A stretch of DNA of 64,000 bases from Pseudomonas anatoliensis (GTDB lineage Bacteria > Pseudomonadota > Gammaproteobacteria > Pseudomonadales > Pseudomonadaceae): positions 1 through 64,000 of the forward strand of contig NZ_JACVHC010000006.1 in the NCBI RefSeq assembly GCF_017976235.1. The letters are read 5' to 3'. Of the stretch, positions 10,169 through 20,215 are shown piece by piece (positions within the stretch are counted from its first letter, which is position 1; each line of letters starts with the position of its first letter). A program made the position numbers and the translations under genes. The notes beneath the pieces are model-generated. The model saw only the letters and a program-made list of their open reading frames with translations. It made no database searches and was not told the origin of the DNA.

Positions 10169-11433
10169 GACTGTTCAGATCCAATACGCGCCCAACGCTA
10201 GGCTCGGTTCTCGGCCGTGGGCACTTGACGGTCGCACTGGTCGCAGTGGCGATGGCCAGTGTCTCGCTGACCCTGCTGGGCGTTCTGGCGTTGCGGGTTT
10301 ATGCCGATCACAACCTGCATTTGATCGCCCGGTCGATCAGCTACACCGTGGAAGCGGCGGTCGTGTTCAACGACAAGGCTGCCGCCACTGAGTCGCTGGC
10401 AATGATCGCATCGGCCGAAGAAGTGGCAGACGCTCAGGTGCTGGATGCTCGAGGGAAACTGCTCGCGCGATGGCAGCGACCGGAAACCGGTCTGATCTCT
10501 GAGTTGGAAATGCAACTCGCCCGGGCGATTCTGGAAAAGCCGATCGACTTGCCGATCATCCATCAGAATCGCGAGATCGGACGTGTTCTGCTCACCGGTC
10601 ACGGCGGCAGTCTGATGCGTTTTCTGCTCAGCGGTCTGGCGGGGATCCTTCTCTGTACCGCCATCAGCGCCTGGGTGGCGATCTATCTGGCACGCCGACA
10701 ATTGCGCGAGATCATCGGCCCGTTGCGCAGCCTCGCGACCGTGGCCCACGCCGCCCGTAGCGAACGAGCGCTGGATCGGCGTGTGCCGCCAGCGCAGATC
10801 GCTGAACTCGACAACCTCGGCAACGACTTCAACGCCTTGCTCGACGAGCTGGAGTCGTGGCAAACCCATCTGCAAAACGAAAACGAGACCCTGGCCCACC
10901 AGGCCAGTCACGACAGTCTGACCGGGCTGCCGAACCGCGCCTATTTCGAGGGTCGCTTGATTCGGGCCCTGCGCAATGCCGGCAAACTCAAGGAACGCGT
11001 GGCTGTACTGTTTTTGGACAGCGACCGTTTCAAAGGCATCAACGATAACTTTGGTCATGCGGCCGGTGACGCGGTGCTAGTGGCGGTTGCCGATCGGGTG
11101 CGCGCGCAATTGCGTGAAGGGGATTTGGTCGCGCGCTTGGGCGGGGACGAATTCGCCGTACTGCTCGCGCCTCTGCACAAGGTCGAAGACGCCGAACGCA
11201 TCGCTGACAAGATTCTCGCGAGCATGGACATGCCGATCGCCCTGCCGGGTGATGGCAGTGTCGTGACGTCGCTCAGTATCGGTATCGCGGTTTACCCCGA
11301 TCATGGCGCCACCCCCGGTGCGCTGCTCAACGCCGCCGACGCGGCGATGTATCAAGCCAAGCGCCTGTCGCGTGGCGCTCAATCCACGGCGGGGTCGGAG
11401 TACCCGGTCAATCCCGTTCAAACCAGGAGCTAA
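10165..11433 (+). CDS. yfiN: Membrane diguanylate cyclase YfiN/TpbB
   Basis: YfiN makes c-di-GMP from two GTP and promotes biofilm and small-colony growth. The 422-residue protein has a transmembrane helix near residues 20-42, a periplasmic PAS-like CHASE8 region, a second helix near 150-172, a HAMP linker, and a C-terminal GGDEF domain. The intact active-site loop RLGGDEFAVLL lies near residues 325-335. An RxxD inhibitory site just before it is not evident. It sits between yfiR and yfiB in the conserved operon, with an ATGA overlap upstream. Confidence 0.94.
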   Translation: MRLFRSNTRPTLGSVLGRGHLTVALVAVAMASVSLTLLGVLALRVYADHNLHLIARSISYTVEAAVVFNDKAAATESLAMIASAEEVADAQVLDARGKLLARWQRPETGLISELEMQLARAILEKPIDLPIIHQNREIGRVLLTGHGGSLMRFLLSGLAGILLCTAISAWVAIYLARRQLREIIGPLRSLATVAHAARSERALDRRVPPAQIAELDNLGNDFNALLDELESWQTHLQNENETLAHQASHDSLTGLPNRAYFEGRLIRALRNAGKLKERVAVLFLDSDRFKGINDNFGHAAGDAVLVAVADRVRAQLREGDLVARLGGDEFAVLLAPLHKVEDAERIADKILASMDMPIALPGDGSVVTSLSIGIAVYPDHGATPGALLNAADAAMYQAKRLSRGAQSTAGSEYPVNPVQTRS

Positions 11434-11438
11434 TTTCC

Positions 11439-11933
11439 GTGTTCACTTTTTCTGTTCGACTGTTTTCCACGCTGATGTTGATGGCCGTATTGGCGCTGAG
11501 CGGTTGCCAGACCGCCCCGCAAAAAGGCCTGTCTCCGGCGCAGGTTGCCGTGCTCAAGCAACAAGGCTTCGAGCTGACTGACGATGGCTGGGAGTTTGGC
11601 CTGTCCGGCAAAGTGCTGTTCGGCAGCGATGTCGAGAGCCTCAATACGCAGAGCACCGAGATCGTCTCGCGCATCGGCAAAGCCCTGTTGGGCGTGGGCA
11701 TTGAGCGGGTACGGGTCGACGGCCACACCGATGCGTCGGGCAAGGAAACCTACAACCAGCAACTGTCATTGCGCCGGGCCAAGAGCGTCGCCAACGTGTT
11801 GGGCACGGTTGGCATGAAGCAAGAAAACATACAACTGCGCGGGCTGGGCAGCAGCGAGCCGGTGGCATCCAACGACACCGCCGCGGGCCGCACGGAAAAC
11901 CGCCGGGTTTCGATTGTGGTCAGCGCCGATTAA
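11439..11933 (+). CDS. yfiB: OmpA-like lipoprotein YfiB
   Basis: The 164-residue protein starts with GTG. It has a lipoprotein signal with lipobox LSGC (Cys near residue 23) and a C-terminal OmpA/Pal peptidoglycan-binding domain with the VDGHTDASG and N-x-x-L-S-x-x-R-A signatures. In the YfiBNR system the outer-membrane YfiB sequesters YfiR and so frees YfiN. It lies 5 bases after yfiN. Its stop overlaps by 4 bases with the convergent LysR gene. Confidence 0.93.
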   Translation: MFTFSVRLFSTLMLMAVLALSGCQTAPQKGLSPAQVAVLKQQGFELTDDGWEFGLSGKVLFGSDVESLNTQSTEIVSRIGKALLGVGIERVRVDGHTDASGKETYNQQLSLRRAKSVANVLGTVGMKQENIQLRGLGSSEPVASNDTAAGRTENRRVSIVVSAD

Positions 11934-12877
11934 TCGGCGAACTGCATTTCACGAGTCTCACCCATCAACAGACCCTGATTGCGCTCGGTCACCTCGCGGA
12001 TGTAATCCCACAACAGGGTAATCCGCTTCAACTTGCGCAGATCCTCCCGGCAGTACATCCAGAACTGCCGGGTGATGTCGATTTCTTCCGGCAGCACCGG
12101 CAACAGGCGCGGGTCCTGTGCGGCGAGGAAGCACGGCAGAATCGCCAGTGAGCGACCTTGCTGCGCCGCGACGAATTGCGCGATCACGCTGGTGCTGCGC
12201 AAGTTCGCGCTGGCACCCGGTAGTGCATTCGCCAGGTACAGCAGCTCCGAGCTGAACGCTAGGTCATCCACATAACTGATGAATTGATGCTTGCCCAAGT
12301 CTGCCGGGCGGCGGATCGGTGGGTGTTTGTCGAGATAGTCCTGGGTCGCATAGAGCTGCAAGCGGTAGTCGCAGAGTTTGCAGCAGACGTACGGCCCGTG
12401 CTCCGGGCGTTCCAGCGCGATGACGATGTCGGCCTCCCGCTTGGACAGGCTGATGAAGTGCGGCAGCGGCAGGATGTCCACCGAGATGGCCGGGTAGGCG
12501 TCGACGAAATGGCTCAGTTGCGGCGTGATGAAAAAACTGCCGAAACCTTCAGTGCAGCCCATGCGCACATGCCCGGACAGCGCCACGCCAGAGCCTGAAA
12601 CCTGCTCGCAGGCCATGTGCAATGTGCTTTCAATCGATTCGGCGTATCCCAGCAAACGCTGGCCTTCGGTGGTGAGCACGAAGCCGCTGGTCCGCGATTT
12701 CTCGAACAGCAACGTGCCTAACGCCGATTCCAGCGAGCTGATCCGCCGCGACACGGTGGTGTAGTCGACCGCCAGCCGTTTGGCCGCGGTGCTGGCCTTG
12801 CGGGTGCGGGCGACTTCGAGGAAAAACTTGAGGTCGTCCCAGTTCAGCGAACCTAGAGAGGTGATGTTTTTTTGCAT
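11930..12877 (-). CDS. LysR-family regulator, probably of mmsAB
   Basis: A typical LTTR of about 315 residues. The N-terminal winged HTH is at about 10-68 (WDDLKFFLEVARTRKASTAAKRL and the RRISSLE helix), followed by a periplasmic-binding-type effector domain. I use the ATG at 12877 (MQKNITSLGS), because the upstream extension to 12946 runs into the shared promoter. It is divergent from mmsA, the classic arrangement for an LTTR controlling the neighbouring operon. Many pseudomonads control mmsAB with an AraC protein (MmsR), so the LysR type is a local variant. The inducer is not visible; a valine catabolite is an inference. Confidence 0.88.
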   Translation of the reverse strand: MQKNITSLGSLNWDDLKFFLEVARTRKASTAAKRLAVDYTTVSRRISSLESALGTLLFEKSRTSGFVLTTEGQRLLGYAESIESTLHMACEQVSGSGVALSGHVRMGCTEGFGSFFITPQLSHFVDAYPAISVDILPLPHFISLSKREADIVIALERPEHGPYVCCKLCDYRLQLYATQDYLDKHPPIRRPADLGKHQFISYVDDLAFSSELLYLANALPGASANLRSTSVIAQFVAAQQGRSLAILPCFLAAQDPRLLPVLPEEIDITRQFWMYCREDLRKLKRITLLWDYIREVTERNQGLLMGETREMQFAD

Positions 12878-13026
12878 GATGGACGGGCTTTTATGTGCGT
12901 TCTTATTAGAAGTTTGCACATCTATACTCCAAAAACAGTCCGACAACCAACTCGTGACACACGCCTCATCTCAAGGCGAACCTTTCGCCTTGGCTCCTAC
13001 GATAAAAACAAGTTTCGGAGACCAGC
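12878..13026. promoter_or_regulatory. Divergent LysR / mmsA promoter region
   Basis: The 149-bp intergenic region contains a dyad TGTGC-N17-GCACA (12894-12920), the type and spacing of an LTTR operator. A TATACT box (12923-12928) next to it could be the -10 of the mmsA promoter. A small hairpin (aaggcgaacctttcgcctt, about 12973-12991) lies in the presumed mmsA leader. No experiment supports these assignments. Confidence 0.45.
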
Positions 13027-14553
<1,527 letters not shown>

Positions 14554-14563
14554 GGAACGTGCC

Positions 14564-15451
14564 ATGAAAATCGCATTTATCGGTCTGGGTAATATGGGCG
14601 CGCCGATGGCGCGCAACCTGATCAAGGCTGGCCATTCGCTGAACCTGGTCGACTTGAACAAAACCGTGTTGGCGGAGTTGGAGCAGTTGGGCGGCACCAT
14701 CCGCGCTTCGGCCCGCGAGGCTGCCGAGGACGCCGAACTGGTGATCACCATGCTCCCGGCCGCCGTGCACGTGCGCAGCGTCTGGCTCGGTGAAGACGGT
14801 GTTCTCGCTGGCATCGGCAAAGGCGTGCCGGCGGTGGATTGCAGCACCATCGATCCGCAGACTGCTCGTGACGTCGCCGCGGCTGCCGCCAAACAAGGGG
14901 TGGCCATGGCCGATGCGCCGGTGTCCGGCGGTACGGGCGGTGCGACTGCCGGGACCCTGACCTTCATGGTCGGCGCCACGCCGGAACTGTTCGCCACCCT
15001 GCAACCGGTGCTGGCGCAAATGGGCCGCAACATCGTTCATTGCGGTGAAGTCGGCACCGGGCAGATCGCCAAAATCTGCAACAACTTGCTGCTGGCGATT
15101 TCGATGGTCGGCGTCAGTGAAGCGATGGCGCTGGGCGATGCGCTGGGGATCGATACGTCGGTGCTGGCCGGGATCATCAACAGTTCGACCGGGCGTTGCT
15201 GGAGTTCGGAAATGTACAACCCATGGCCGGGCATCGTCGAAACGGCGCCGGCCTCACGTGGGTATACCGGTGGTTTCGGTGCGGAATTGATGCTCAAGGA
15301 TCTGGGCCTTGCCACTGAAGCGGCGCGTCAGGCACATCAGCCCGTGGTGCTCGGCGCGGTGGCGCAGCAGTTGTACCAGGCGATGAGCCAGCGCGGGGAA
15401 GGGGGGAAAGATTTCTCGGCGATTATCAACAGCTATCGCAAGCCGCAATAA
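14564..15451 (+). CDS. mmsB: 3-hydroxyisobutyrate dehydrogenase
   Basis: NAD-dependent oxidation of 3-hydroxyisobutyrate to methylmalonate semialdehyde, the step before MmsA. The 295-residue protein has the GLGNMGAPMA Rossmann motif at residues 7-16, the substrate loop DAPVSGGTGGA near 120-130, and the catalytic lysine in GQIAKICNN near 165-173. It is second in the mmsAB operon, 10 bases after mmsA with an aggaacg ribosome site. Confidence 0.95.
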   Translation: MKIAFIGLGNMGAPMARNLIKAGHSLNLVDLNKTVLAELEQLGGTIRASAREAAEDAELVITMLPAAVHVRSVWLGEDGVLAGIGKGVPAVDCSTIDPQTARDVAAAAAKQGVAMADAPVSGGTGGATAGTLTFMVGATPELFATLQPVLAQMGRNIVHCGEVGTGQIAKICNNLLLAISMVGVSEAMALGDALGIDTSVLAGIINSSTGRCWSSEMYNPWPGIVETAPASRGYTGGFGAELMLKDLGLATEAARQAHQPVVLGAVAQQLYQAMSQRGEGGKDFSAIINSYRKPQ

Positions 15452-15479
15452 CTGTTCAATAAGGCTGTGGTGAGGTTCT

Positions 15480-15524
15480 TTGTGGCGAGGGGATTTATCC
15501 CCGATGGGGCGCGAAGCGCCCCCT
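15480..15524. repeat. REP-like double hairpin
   Basis: Two adjacent hairpins (ggggatttatcccc and ggggcgcgaagcgcccc) form the familiar pseudomonad intergenic palindrome, 29 bases after mmsB. It may stabilise the mRNA 3' end. Confidence 0.7.
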
Positions 15525-15593
15525 GCATTGCGTCAGTTAAAACGCGTGCTCAGGTGTCACGCATGTAGTGCCAATCAGAATTTAGTAAGTGTT

Positions 15594-15630
15594 GCCGGGA
15601 AACCACGTCGGGTGGTTCCCCGGCTTTTTT
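15594..15630 (+). terminator. Rho-independent terminator after mmsAB
   Basis: The hairpin gccgggaaaccac / gtggttccccggc is followed by six T on the + strand. It ends transcription from mmsAB and lies just beyond the 3' end of the convergent cupin gene. Confidence 0.8.
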
Positions 15631-15633
15631 GCA

Positions 15634-15984
15634 TCAGGCAAACACGAAATATTTGCGCACCGTCTCGACCACTTCCCACGTGCCTTTCATCCCCGGCTCA
15701 ACCACGAAGATGTCGCCAGCGCGCAGGTGGATGGGTTCCATGCCGTCGGGGGTGATCACGCAGTAGCCTTCCTGGAAATGGCAGTACTCCCACTTCACAT
15801 AATCGACGCGCCACTTGCCCGGCGTGCAGATCCAGGTGCCCATGATCTTGCTGCCGTCTTCGCTGGTGTAGGCGTTGAGGTTGACGGTGTGCGGGTCGCC
15901 TGCGAGTTTTTCCCATTTGCAGGCGTCGAGTACCGGCAGCGGATGGGTATCGCGCAGAACGGTGATAGGGGCGGTCGCGGTCAT
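15634..15984 (-). CDS. Small cupin (DUF861-type) protein
   Basis: A single-domain protein of 116 residues with the (S)-ureidoglycine aminohydrolase-like cupin of DUF861. The visible motif is a W-E-Y-C-H-F-Q-E-G-Y metal-site segment near residues 65-74, followed by the second cupin motif (LRAGDIFVVEPGMKGTWE) near 87-104. These proteins are often annotated as sugar-binding or ethanolamine-utilisation-like cupins, and the substrate is unknown. It is convergent with mmsAB and not part of that operon. Confidence 0.8.
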   Translation of the reverse strand: MTATAPITVLRDTHPLPVLDACKWEKLAGDPHTVNLNAYTSEDGSKIMGTWICTPGKWRVDYVKWEYCHFQEGYCVITPDGMEPIHLRAGDIFVVEPGMKGTWEVVETVRKYFVFA

Positions 15985-16090
15985 GAGAACTCCGGGCTGT
16001 GGGCTATGAACTGAAGTCGCACCCTATAGCGCCCGGTCGCCGGTCAGTTGTCTGTGCTCGACATCGAGCTGCTCAGAAACGCGCAAATCG

Positions 16091-16462
16091 TTAGAGTTTC
16101 TCCAGCGGGCATTCGACTCTGGCTCGCTCCAGCTCGACTTCAAACCCTTCGAGTTGCGCGTATTGGCGCGTGAGCTCGGCCATGGTGCGATTGATCTCGC
16201 TTTTTTTCGCTTCTATGGCTTGTTGTGCCAACGCCCACGGCATCGCCTCACCTTGATGTCCGGAGAAGATCGCCTGCAACTCCTTGAGCCGAAAACCCAT
16301 GTCTTTGGCGCACTTGATGAAGATCAGCAGTTCGACACTCTGCTGATCGTAGAGACGGTAGTTACCCTGTCGCCGGGGTGTGGGCAACAGACCGATCGAC
16401 TCGTAGTGGCGGATGCTTTTGATGGTGGTGCCGGAACGTTGCGCGGCTTGGCCGATGTACAT
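16091..16462 (-). CDS. MerR-family transcriptional regulator
   Basis: A 123-residue one-component regulator. The winged HTH at the N terminus reads YIGQAAQRSGTTIKSIRHYESIGLL. A long coiled-coil dimerisation helix (about 80-115) follows and ends with a single C-terminal Cys (VECPLEKL). It resembles the CueR/SoxR branch but lacks a clear metal-ligand pair or a four-Cys Fe-S cluster. It lies just downstream of the oxidoreductase at 16511-17086 on the same strand, and may regulate it. The effector is unknown. Confidence 0.85.
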   Translation of the reverse strand: MYIGQAAQRSGTTIKSIRHYESIGLLPTPRRQGNYRLYDQQSVELLIFIKCAKDMGFRLKELQAIFSGHQGEAMPWALAQQAIEAKKSEINRTMAELTRQYAQLEGFEVELERARVECPLEKL

Positions 16463-16510
16463 AAAAGTCCTTTTTTCAACAAGTAACAGCGCGGCGCATT
16501 ATCGGCAGAC

Positions 16511-17086
16511 TCAGCGGCGTGCGATAGCCTGAGCCTGTTGTAACCAGCTTCTTCGTTGCTGATCGGTTGAGCCGAGCACCGGGCCGAACGTGAGGGTGCG
16601 CAGTGGTTTGATCCCGCAAAATTGGAGGGTAGTCTTGCGTACTTCATGCAGTCCGGGCATGCGATAGATCAAGCGGTAATACCAGGGTGGTGTGTCCATG
16701 GTCACCAGCAAATGCGCGGTGCGGCCATTCAACAACTTGTCGGGGAACGCTTTGCCTTTTCGGTATTTGAAAGCAAACCCCGGCAGCAACACCCGGTCAA
16801 AAAAACCTTTGAGCAGCGCCGGAATACCGCCCCACCAGATCGGGTAAACCAGCGTCAGATGTTCCGCCCAGAGGATGTCGGATTGTGCCGCGTTCAAGTC
16901 ATCTTCCAGCGCCTGGATCTGTTGATACCCGTCGCGCAACACCGGGTCGAAAACCATCTCGCCAAGGCGCAACTGGCGCACTTCGTGTCCGGCATCGAGT
17001 GCTGATTGAGCGTAGCGCTCAGCAAGTGCAGCGCAAAAACTAGTGGTAGAAGGATGGCCGAGAATCAGCAGAATGCGTTTGCCCAT
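16511..17086 (-). CDS. Flavodoxin-fold NAD(P)H dehydrogenase (quinone)
   Basis: A 191-residue protein of the NQO1/KefF family. The FMN phosphate-binding loop reads LILGHPSTTSFCAAL near residues 6-20, and the YPIWWGGIPALLKGFFDRV motif near 82-100 is the flavin and quinone site. It probably reduces quinones or other electrophiles by two electrons. The second ATG (17086) is preferred, because 'aagga' lies about 8 bases before it and only 2 before the ATG at 17092. It is divergent-free and followed by the MerR gene after 48 bases. Confidence 0.85.
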   Translation of the reverse strand: MGKRILLILGHPSTTSFCAALAERYAQSALDAGHEVRQLRLGEMVFDPVLRDGYQQIQALEDDLNAAQSDILWAEHLTLVYPIWWGGIPALLKGFFDRVLLPGFAFKYRKGKAFPDKLLNGRTAHLLVTMDTPPWYYRLIYRMPGLHEVRKTTLQFCGIKPLRTLTFGPVLGSTDQQRRSWLQQAQAIARR

Positions 17087-17131
17087 GGTCATCGTCCTTG
17101 CTGTAAAAAGGCCAAGGATGAAGTCTGCCCC

Positions 17132-18013
17132 TTAGGGGAGAGTCAAGGCTTTCAGCAGCGCCTTGGCGTAACTCGGCAGCGCGCTGAAATCTCTGGCGCA
17201 GAGCATCAACGTGCGGCGCGCCCAAGGCTCGTCGAGGGCAACGCTTTTGAATGAGCGTGGCGTTGCGCGCTCGACGGCAGCCAGCGGCACGATCGCCACT
17301 CCGGCGCCGTGGCCAACCATGCGCATCACGCCGTCGAAACCGTCGGCGCGGATGCGGATCTGCATGCGCGAGCCGCTGTGCAAAGCCTGTTCTTCAAGAT
17401 AGATCGCCAGTGCGCTGTCGGCGCTCAGTCCTACGAAGTCGTAGCGCAAGGCATCACTGAAACTGACCTCGACGGCGTCAGACAACGGGTGATCCAGCGG
17501 CAGAATCAGTACCAGCGGATCGTCGCGAAAGGGCTGGGCTTGCAGGTCGCTGGTGTCGACCGCGTCGGAAACAATCCCAAGATCCGCCGCCCCCTGTCGC
17601 AAGGCGTGGGTGATGCGGGCGCTGGGCAGCTCTTGCAGATCGATGTCGAGATTGGGATGGCTGCGCAGGAAGTCCGCGAGCACTTCCGGCAGGTACTCGG
17701 TGATTGCGGTGGTATTGCACAACAACCGCACCTGACCTTTGACGCCTTGCGCGTACTCGGCGAGATCCTGCTGCATGCGTTCGGCTTGTTGCAGGAGGAT
17801 GCGTGCGTGGTGGGCCAACGCTTTGCCGGCCGGCGTCGGGGTGACACCGCGGCGACCGCGTTCCAGAAAGTCAGCGCCGAGTGAGGCTTCCATTGCACGA
17901 ATTCGCGCACTGGCCGCCGCGAGCGAGAGGTGACTGCGAGCGGCGCCGGCGGTGATGTTGCCGGTGTCGAGGATTTGCAGGTAGAGGCGCAGGTCGGTGA
18001 GGTCGAAGTGCAT
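17132..18013 (-). CDS. LysR-family transcriptional regulator
   Basis: A 293-residue LTTR with the HTH at about 1-60 (HFDLTDLRLYLQILDTGNITAGAARSHLS) and an effector-binding domain. The ATG at 18013 is chosen, since the longer frame to 18106 runs into a REP palindrome. It lies 45 bases upstream of the oxidoreductase on the same strand and is divergent from the TSUP exporter gene at 18244, which is its likeliest target. No operator was identified. Confidence 0.87.
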   Translation of the reverse strand: MHFDLTDLRLYLQILDTGNITAGAARSHLSLAAASARIRAMEASLGADFLERGRRGVTPTPAGKALAHHARILLQQAERMQQDLAEYAQGVKGQVRLLCNTTAITEYLPEVLADFLRSHPNLDIDLQELPSARITHALRQGAADLGIVSDAVDTSDLQAQPFRDDPLVLILPLDHPLSDAVEVSFSDALRYDFVGLSADSALAIYLEEQALHSGSRMQIRIRADGFDGVMRMVGHGAGVAIVPLAAVERATPRSFKSVALDEPWARRTLMLCARDFSALPSYAKALLKALTLP

Positions 18014-18042
18014 GTTGTCAGCCTGGGTTTGCAGTGTCTGGA

Positions 18043-18148
18043 CTGGCCCTATCGCTGGCAAGCCAGCTCCCACAGGGTTTTGTGTGTACTCAGGTTTTGA
18101 ATGCAACCGATAAACCTGTGGGAGCTGGCTTGCCAGCGATGGGGCCAG
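18043..18148. repeat. REP pair (BIME) of the gctggcaagccagctcccac type
   Basis: Two inverted copies (ctatcgctggcaagccagctcccacag and its complement) are separated by about 45 bases in the LysR / TSUP intergenic region. Further copies occur in the 22.1-22.8 kb array and at 28.2 and 37.9 kb. Confidence 0.88.
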
Positions 18149-18243
18149 TTGCCTTAATGAATTTCTAAGCCTCTTGCATTGGCAGAGGCAGCCTCAGTAT
18201 ATGGCAGATTTCCAGCCCGACTCATCTGGCGCACAGTTGCGCC

Positions 18244-19008
18244 ATGAACACACTCGCAAGCTTCTACCAGAACCTCGGCCTGACCCTTTCCTTGCTGGTC
18301 ATCGCCACCTTCATGCTCGCCGGTCTGATCAAAGGCGTCATTGGCCTCGGCCTGCCTACCGTCGCCATGGGGCTGCTCGGTCTGGCTATGGCGCCAACAC
18401 AGGCTGCCGCGTTGCTGATTATCCCGGCAACGTTAACCAACGTCTGGCAATTGGCGTTCGGCGGTCACTTGAAAGGATTGATCAAACGCCTCTGGCCGAT
18501 GCTCTTGATGATCTTCCTCGGCACCGCTATCGGCACATTGTGGATCGGCATGGCCGGCGGACATTGGGTGGTGCGCGGATTGGGGGCGGCGCTGTTGCTG
18601 TATGCGTTGAGCGGGTTGTTCCTGCCGACGCTGCACATACACCCGCGCCATGAGCCATGGCTTGCCCCGGTCTGCGGGGCGATCACCGGCATCATCACCT
18701 CGGCCACCGGGGTCTTCGTGATTCCGGCAGTGCCGTACCTGCAAGCGCTAGGCTTGAATCGCGATGAACTGGTGCAGGCGCTCGGGCTGTCGTTCACCGT
18801 CTCGACCCTGGCGCTGGCCGGCGGCTTGCTCTGGCGTGGCGCGTTGGGTGGCGGCGAATTGAGCGCTTCGCTGCTGGCGCTGATTCCGGCAGTGCTTGGC
18901 ATGTTGCTCGGCCAATGGCTGCGTCAGCGAATCAGCGCGGTGCTGTTCAAGCGCGTGTTCTTCATCGGTCTGGGCGCGCTCGGCGCCCACTTGCTGGTCA
19001 GCGGCTAG
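18244..19008 (+). CDS. TSUP (TauE/SafE) family membrane permease
   Basis: A 254-residue polytopic inner-membrane protein with about eight predicted hydrophobic helices. The family's LAGLIKGVIGLGLPTVAMGLL opening is near residues 26-46, and the second repeat (ITGIITSATGVFVIPAVPYLQALG) is near 142-165. TSUP members export sulfite, sulfoacetate or other organic anions. The substrate cannot be read from the sequence. It is divergent from a LysR gene. Its end overlaps by 11 bases with the convergent ABM gene. Confidence 0.88.
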   Translation: MNTLASFYQNLGLTLSLLVIATFMLAGLIKGVIGLGLPTVAMGLLGLAMAPTQAAALLIIPATLTNVWQLAFGGHLKGLIKRLWPMLLMIFLGTAIGTLWIGMAGGHWVVRGLGAALLLYALSGLFLPTLHIHPRHEPWLAPVCGAITGIITSATGVFVIPAVPYLQALGLNRDELVQALGLSFTVSTLALAGGLLWRGALGGGELSASLLALIPAVLGMLLGQWLRQRISAVLFKRVFFIGLGALGAHLLVSG

Positions 19009-19312
19009 CCGAAGATTCGCTGAGCATGTCGATCGCGCGAATGTCGAAATCCCGCTCCAGATAGTCCATGCGCTGCTCGGAAAACTCCTTCATGTGCGGC
19101 AGGTTCGAGTGCACATCCAGATGCGCCTGGGATTCCCAGATCTCGTAGAAGATGAACAGCGTCGGATCTTCTTTATCGCGCAGCATGTGGTATTCGATGC
19201 AGCCCGGCTCGGCGCGGCTTGGCTCGACATAGGCGCGGAACAGCGCTTCGAAGGCCGCGGATTTCTCCGGGCGGGTCTTGGCGTGCAGGATGAAACCCTG
19301 GCGTTCACTCAT
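18998..19312 (-). CDS. Antibiotic-biosynthesis-monooxygenase (ABM) domain protein
   Basis: A 104-residue YgiN-like protein. A ferredoxin-like beta-alpha-beta fold is expected from the pattern GFILHAKTRPEKSAAFEALF ... EPGCIEYHMLRDKEDPTLFIFYEIWES ... HLDVHSNLPHMKEF. Related proteins act on quinols or other aromatic substrates, often near MdaB-type quinone reductases, and mdaB lies divergently at 19498. In E. coli ygiN and mdaB are adjacent too, so a quinone redox function for the pair is a reasonable inference. Confidence 0.82.
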   Translation of the reverse strand: MSERQGFILHAKTRPEKSAAFEALFRAYVEPSRAEPGCIEYHMLRDKEDPTLFIFYEIWESQAHLDVHSNLPHMKEFSEQRMDYLERDFDIRAIDMLSESSASR

Positions 19313-19497
19313 CGATAAAACTCCTCAAGTTCAGATGGCGGCCAATCCTACGGCAACAATCTGCGTCCGATTCGTGCGTTTTACTCAAATGTATTTTGCG
19401 CAACCACGGCTTATTCCGCGCGAGGCGGATCGTTAATCTGCCGCCATTCCATTTTTCCCTTCTCCCTCCAGCCCAGTGGCTGCGCCGAGGCTTTCTC

Positions 19498-20088
19498 ATG
19501 AAAAAAGTTTTGTTACTCAATGGCGGTAAGAAATTCGCCCATTCTGACGGTCGCTACAACACCACCCTGCACGAAGCTGCGCTGAGCGTGCTGGATCGCG
19601 GCGGTGTCGACGTCAAAACGACGTTCATCGACGAGGGTTATGACGTCGCTGAAGAAGTCGCCAAATTCCTCTGGGCAGACGTGATCATTTATCAGATGCC
19701 GGGCTGGTGGATGGGCGCGCCGTGGACAGTAAAAAAGTACATTGACGAAGTCTTCACCGAAGGCCACGGCAGCCTCTACGCCAGCGATGGTCGCACCCGT
19801 TCCGATGCGTCGCAGAAGTACGGCAGTGGTGGTCTGGTCCAGGGCAAGCAATACATGCTGTCGCTGACGTGGAACGCCCCGCAGCAAGCGTTTGATGACC
19901 CGACTGACTTCTTCGAAGGCAAAGGCGTGGACGCGGTGTACTTCCCGTTTCATAAGGCTAACGAGTTTTTGGGCATGACCGGGTTACCGACGTTTCTGTG
20001 TGTCGATGTGATGAAACGTCCGAACATTGAAAATGATGTGGCGCGCTACGAGCAGCATTTGAGTGAGGTGTTTGGCCTCAAGGCTTGA
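19498..20088 (+). CDS. mdaB: NADPH:quinone reductase MdaB
   Basis: A 196-residue FAD-containing flavodoxin-fold protein close to E. coli modulator of drug activity B. Visible motifs are KKVLLLNGGKKFAHSDGRYN (about 2-21), QMPGWWMGAPWTVKKYIDEV (about 66-85) and the LTWNAPQQAFDD segment near 125. It reduces quinones by two electrons from NADPH and protects against oxidative stress. The start is the ATG at 19498; the longer frame from 19396 runs through the promoter region. It is divergent from the ABM gene. Confidence 0.9.
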   Translation: MKKVLLLNGGKKFAHSDGRYNTTLHEAALSVLDRGGVDVKTTFIDEGYDVAEEVAKFLWADVIIYQMPGWWMGAPWTVKKYIDEVFTEGHGSLYASDGRTRSDASQKYGSGGLVQGKQYMLSLTWNAPQQAFDDPTDFFEGKGVDAVYFPFHKANEFLGMTGLPTFLCVDVMKRPNIENDVARYEQHLSEVFGLKA

Positions 20089-20118
20089 GTGGTTTCGGGC
20101 TACTATCGGTTGTAACAG

Positions 20119-20194
20119 CAAAAGATCGCAGCCTTCGGCAGCTCCTACAGGGGAACGCATTTCACTGTAGGAGCTGCCGAAGGCTGCGATCTTG
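20119..20194. repeat. REP pair of the ctgtaggagctgccgaaggctgcgatc type
   Basis: Two inverted copies (20121-20150 and 20165-20193) with a 14-base spacer form one long hairpin between mdaB and the LysR gene. Related hairpins occur at 34.3 and 39.4 kb. Confidence 0.88.
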
Positions 20195-20215
20195 GCGATT
20201 TCAAAGAGGACACCC

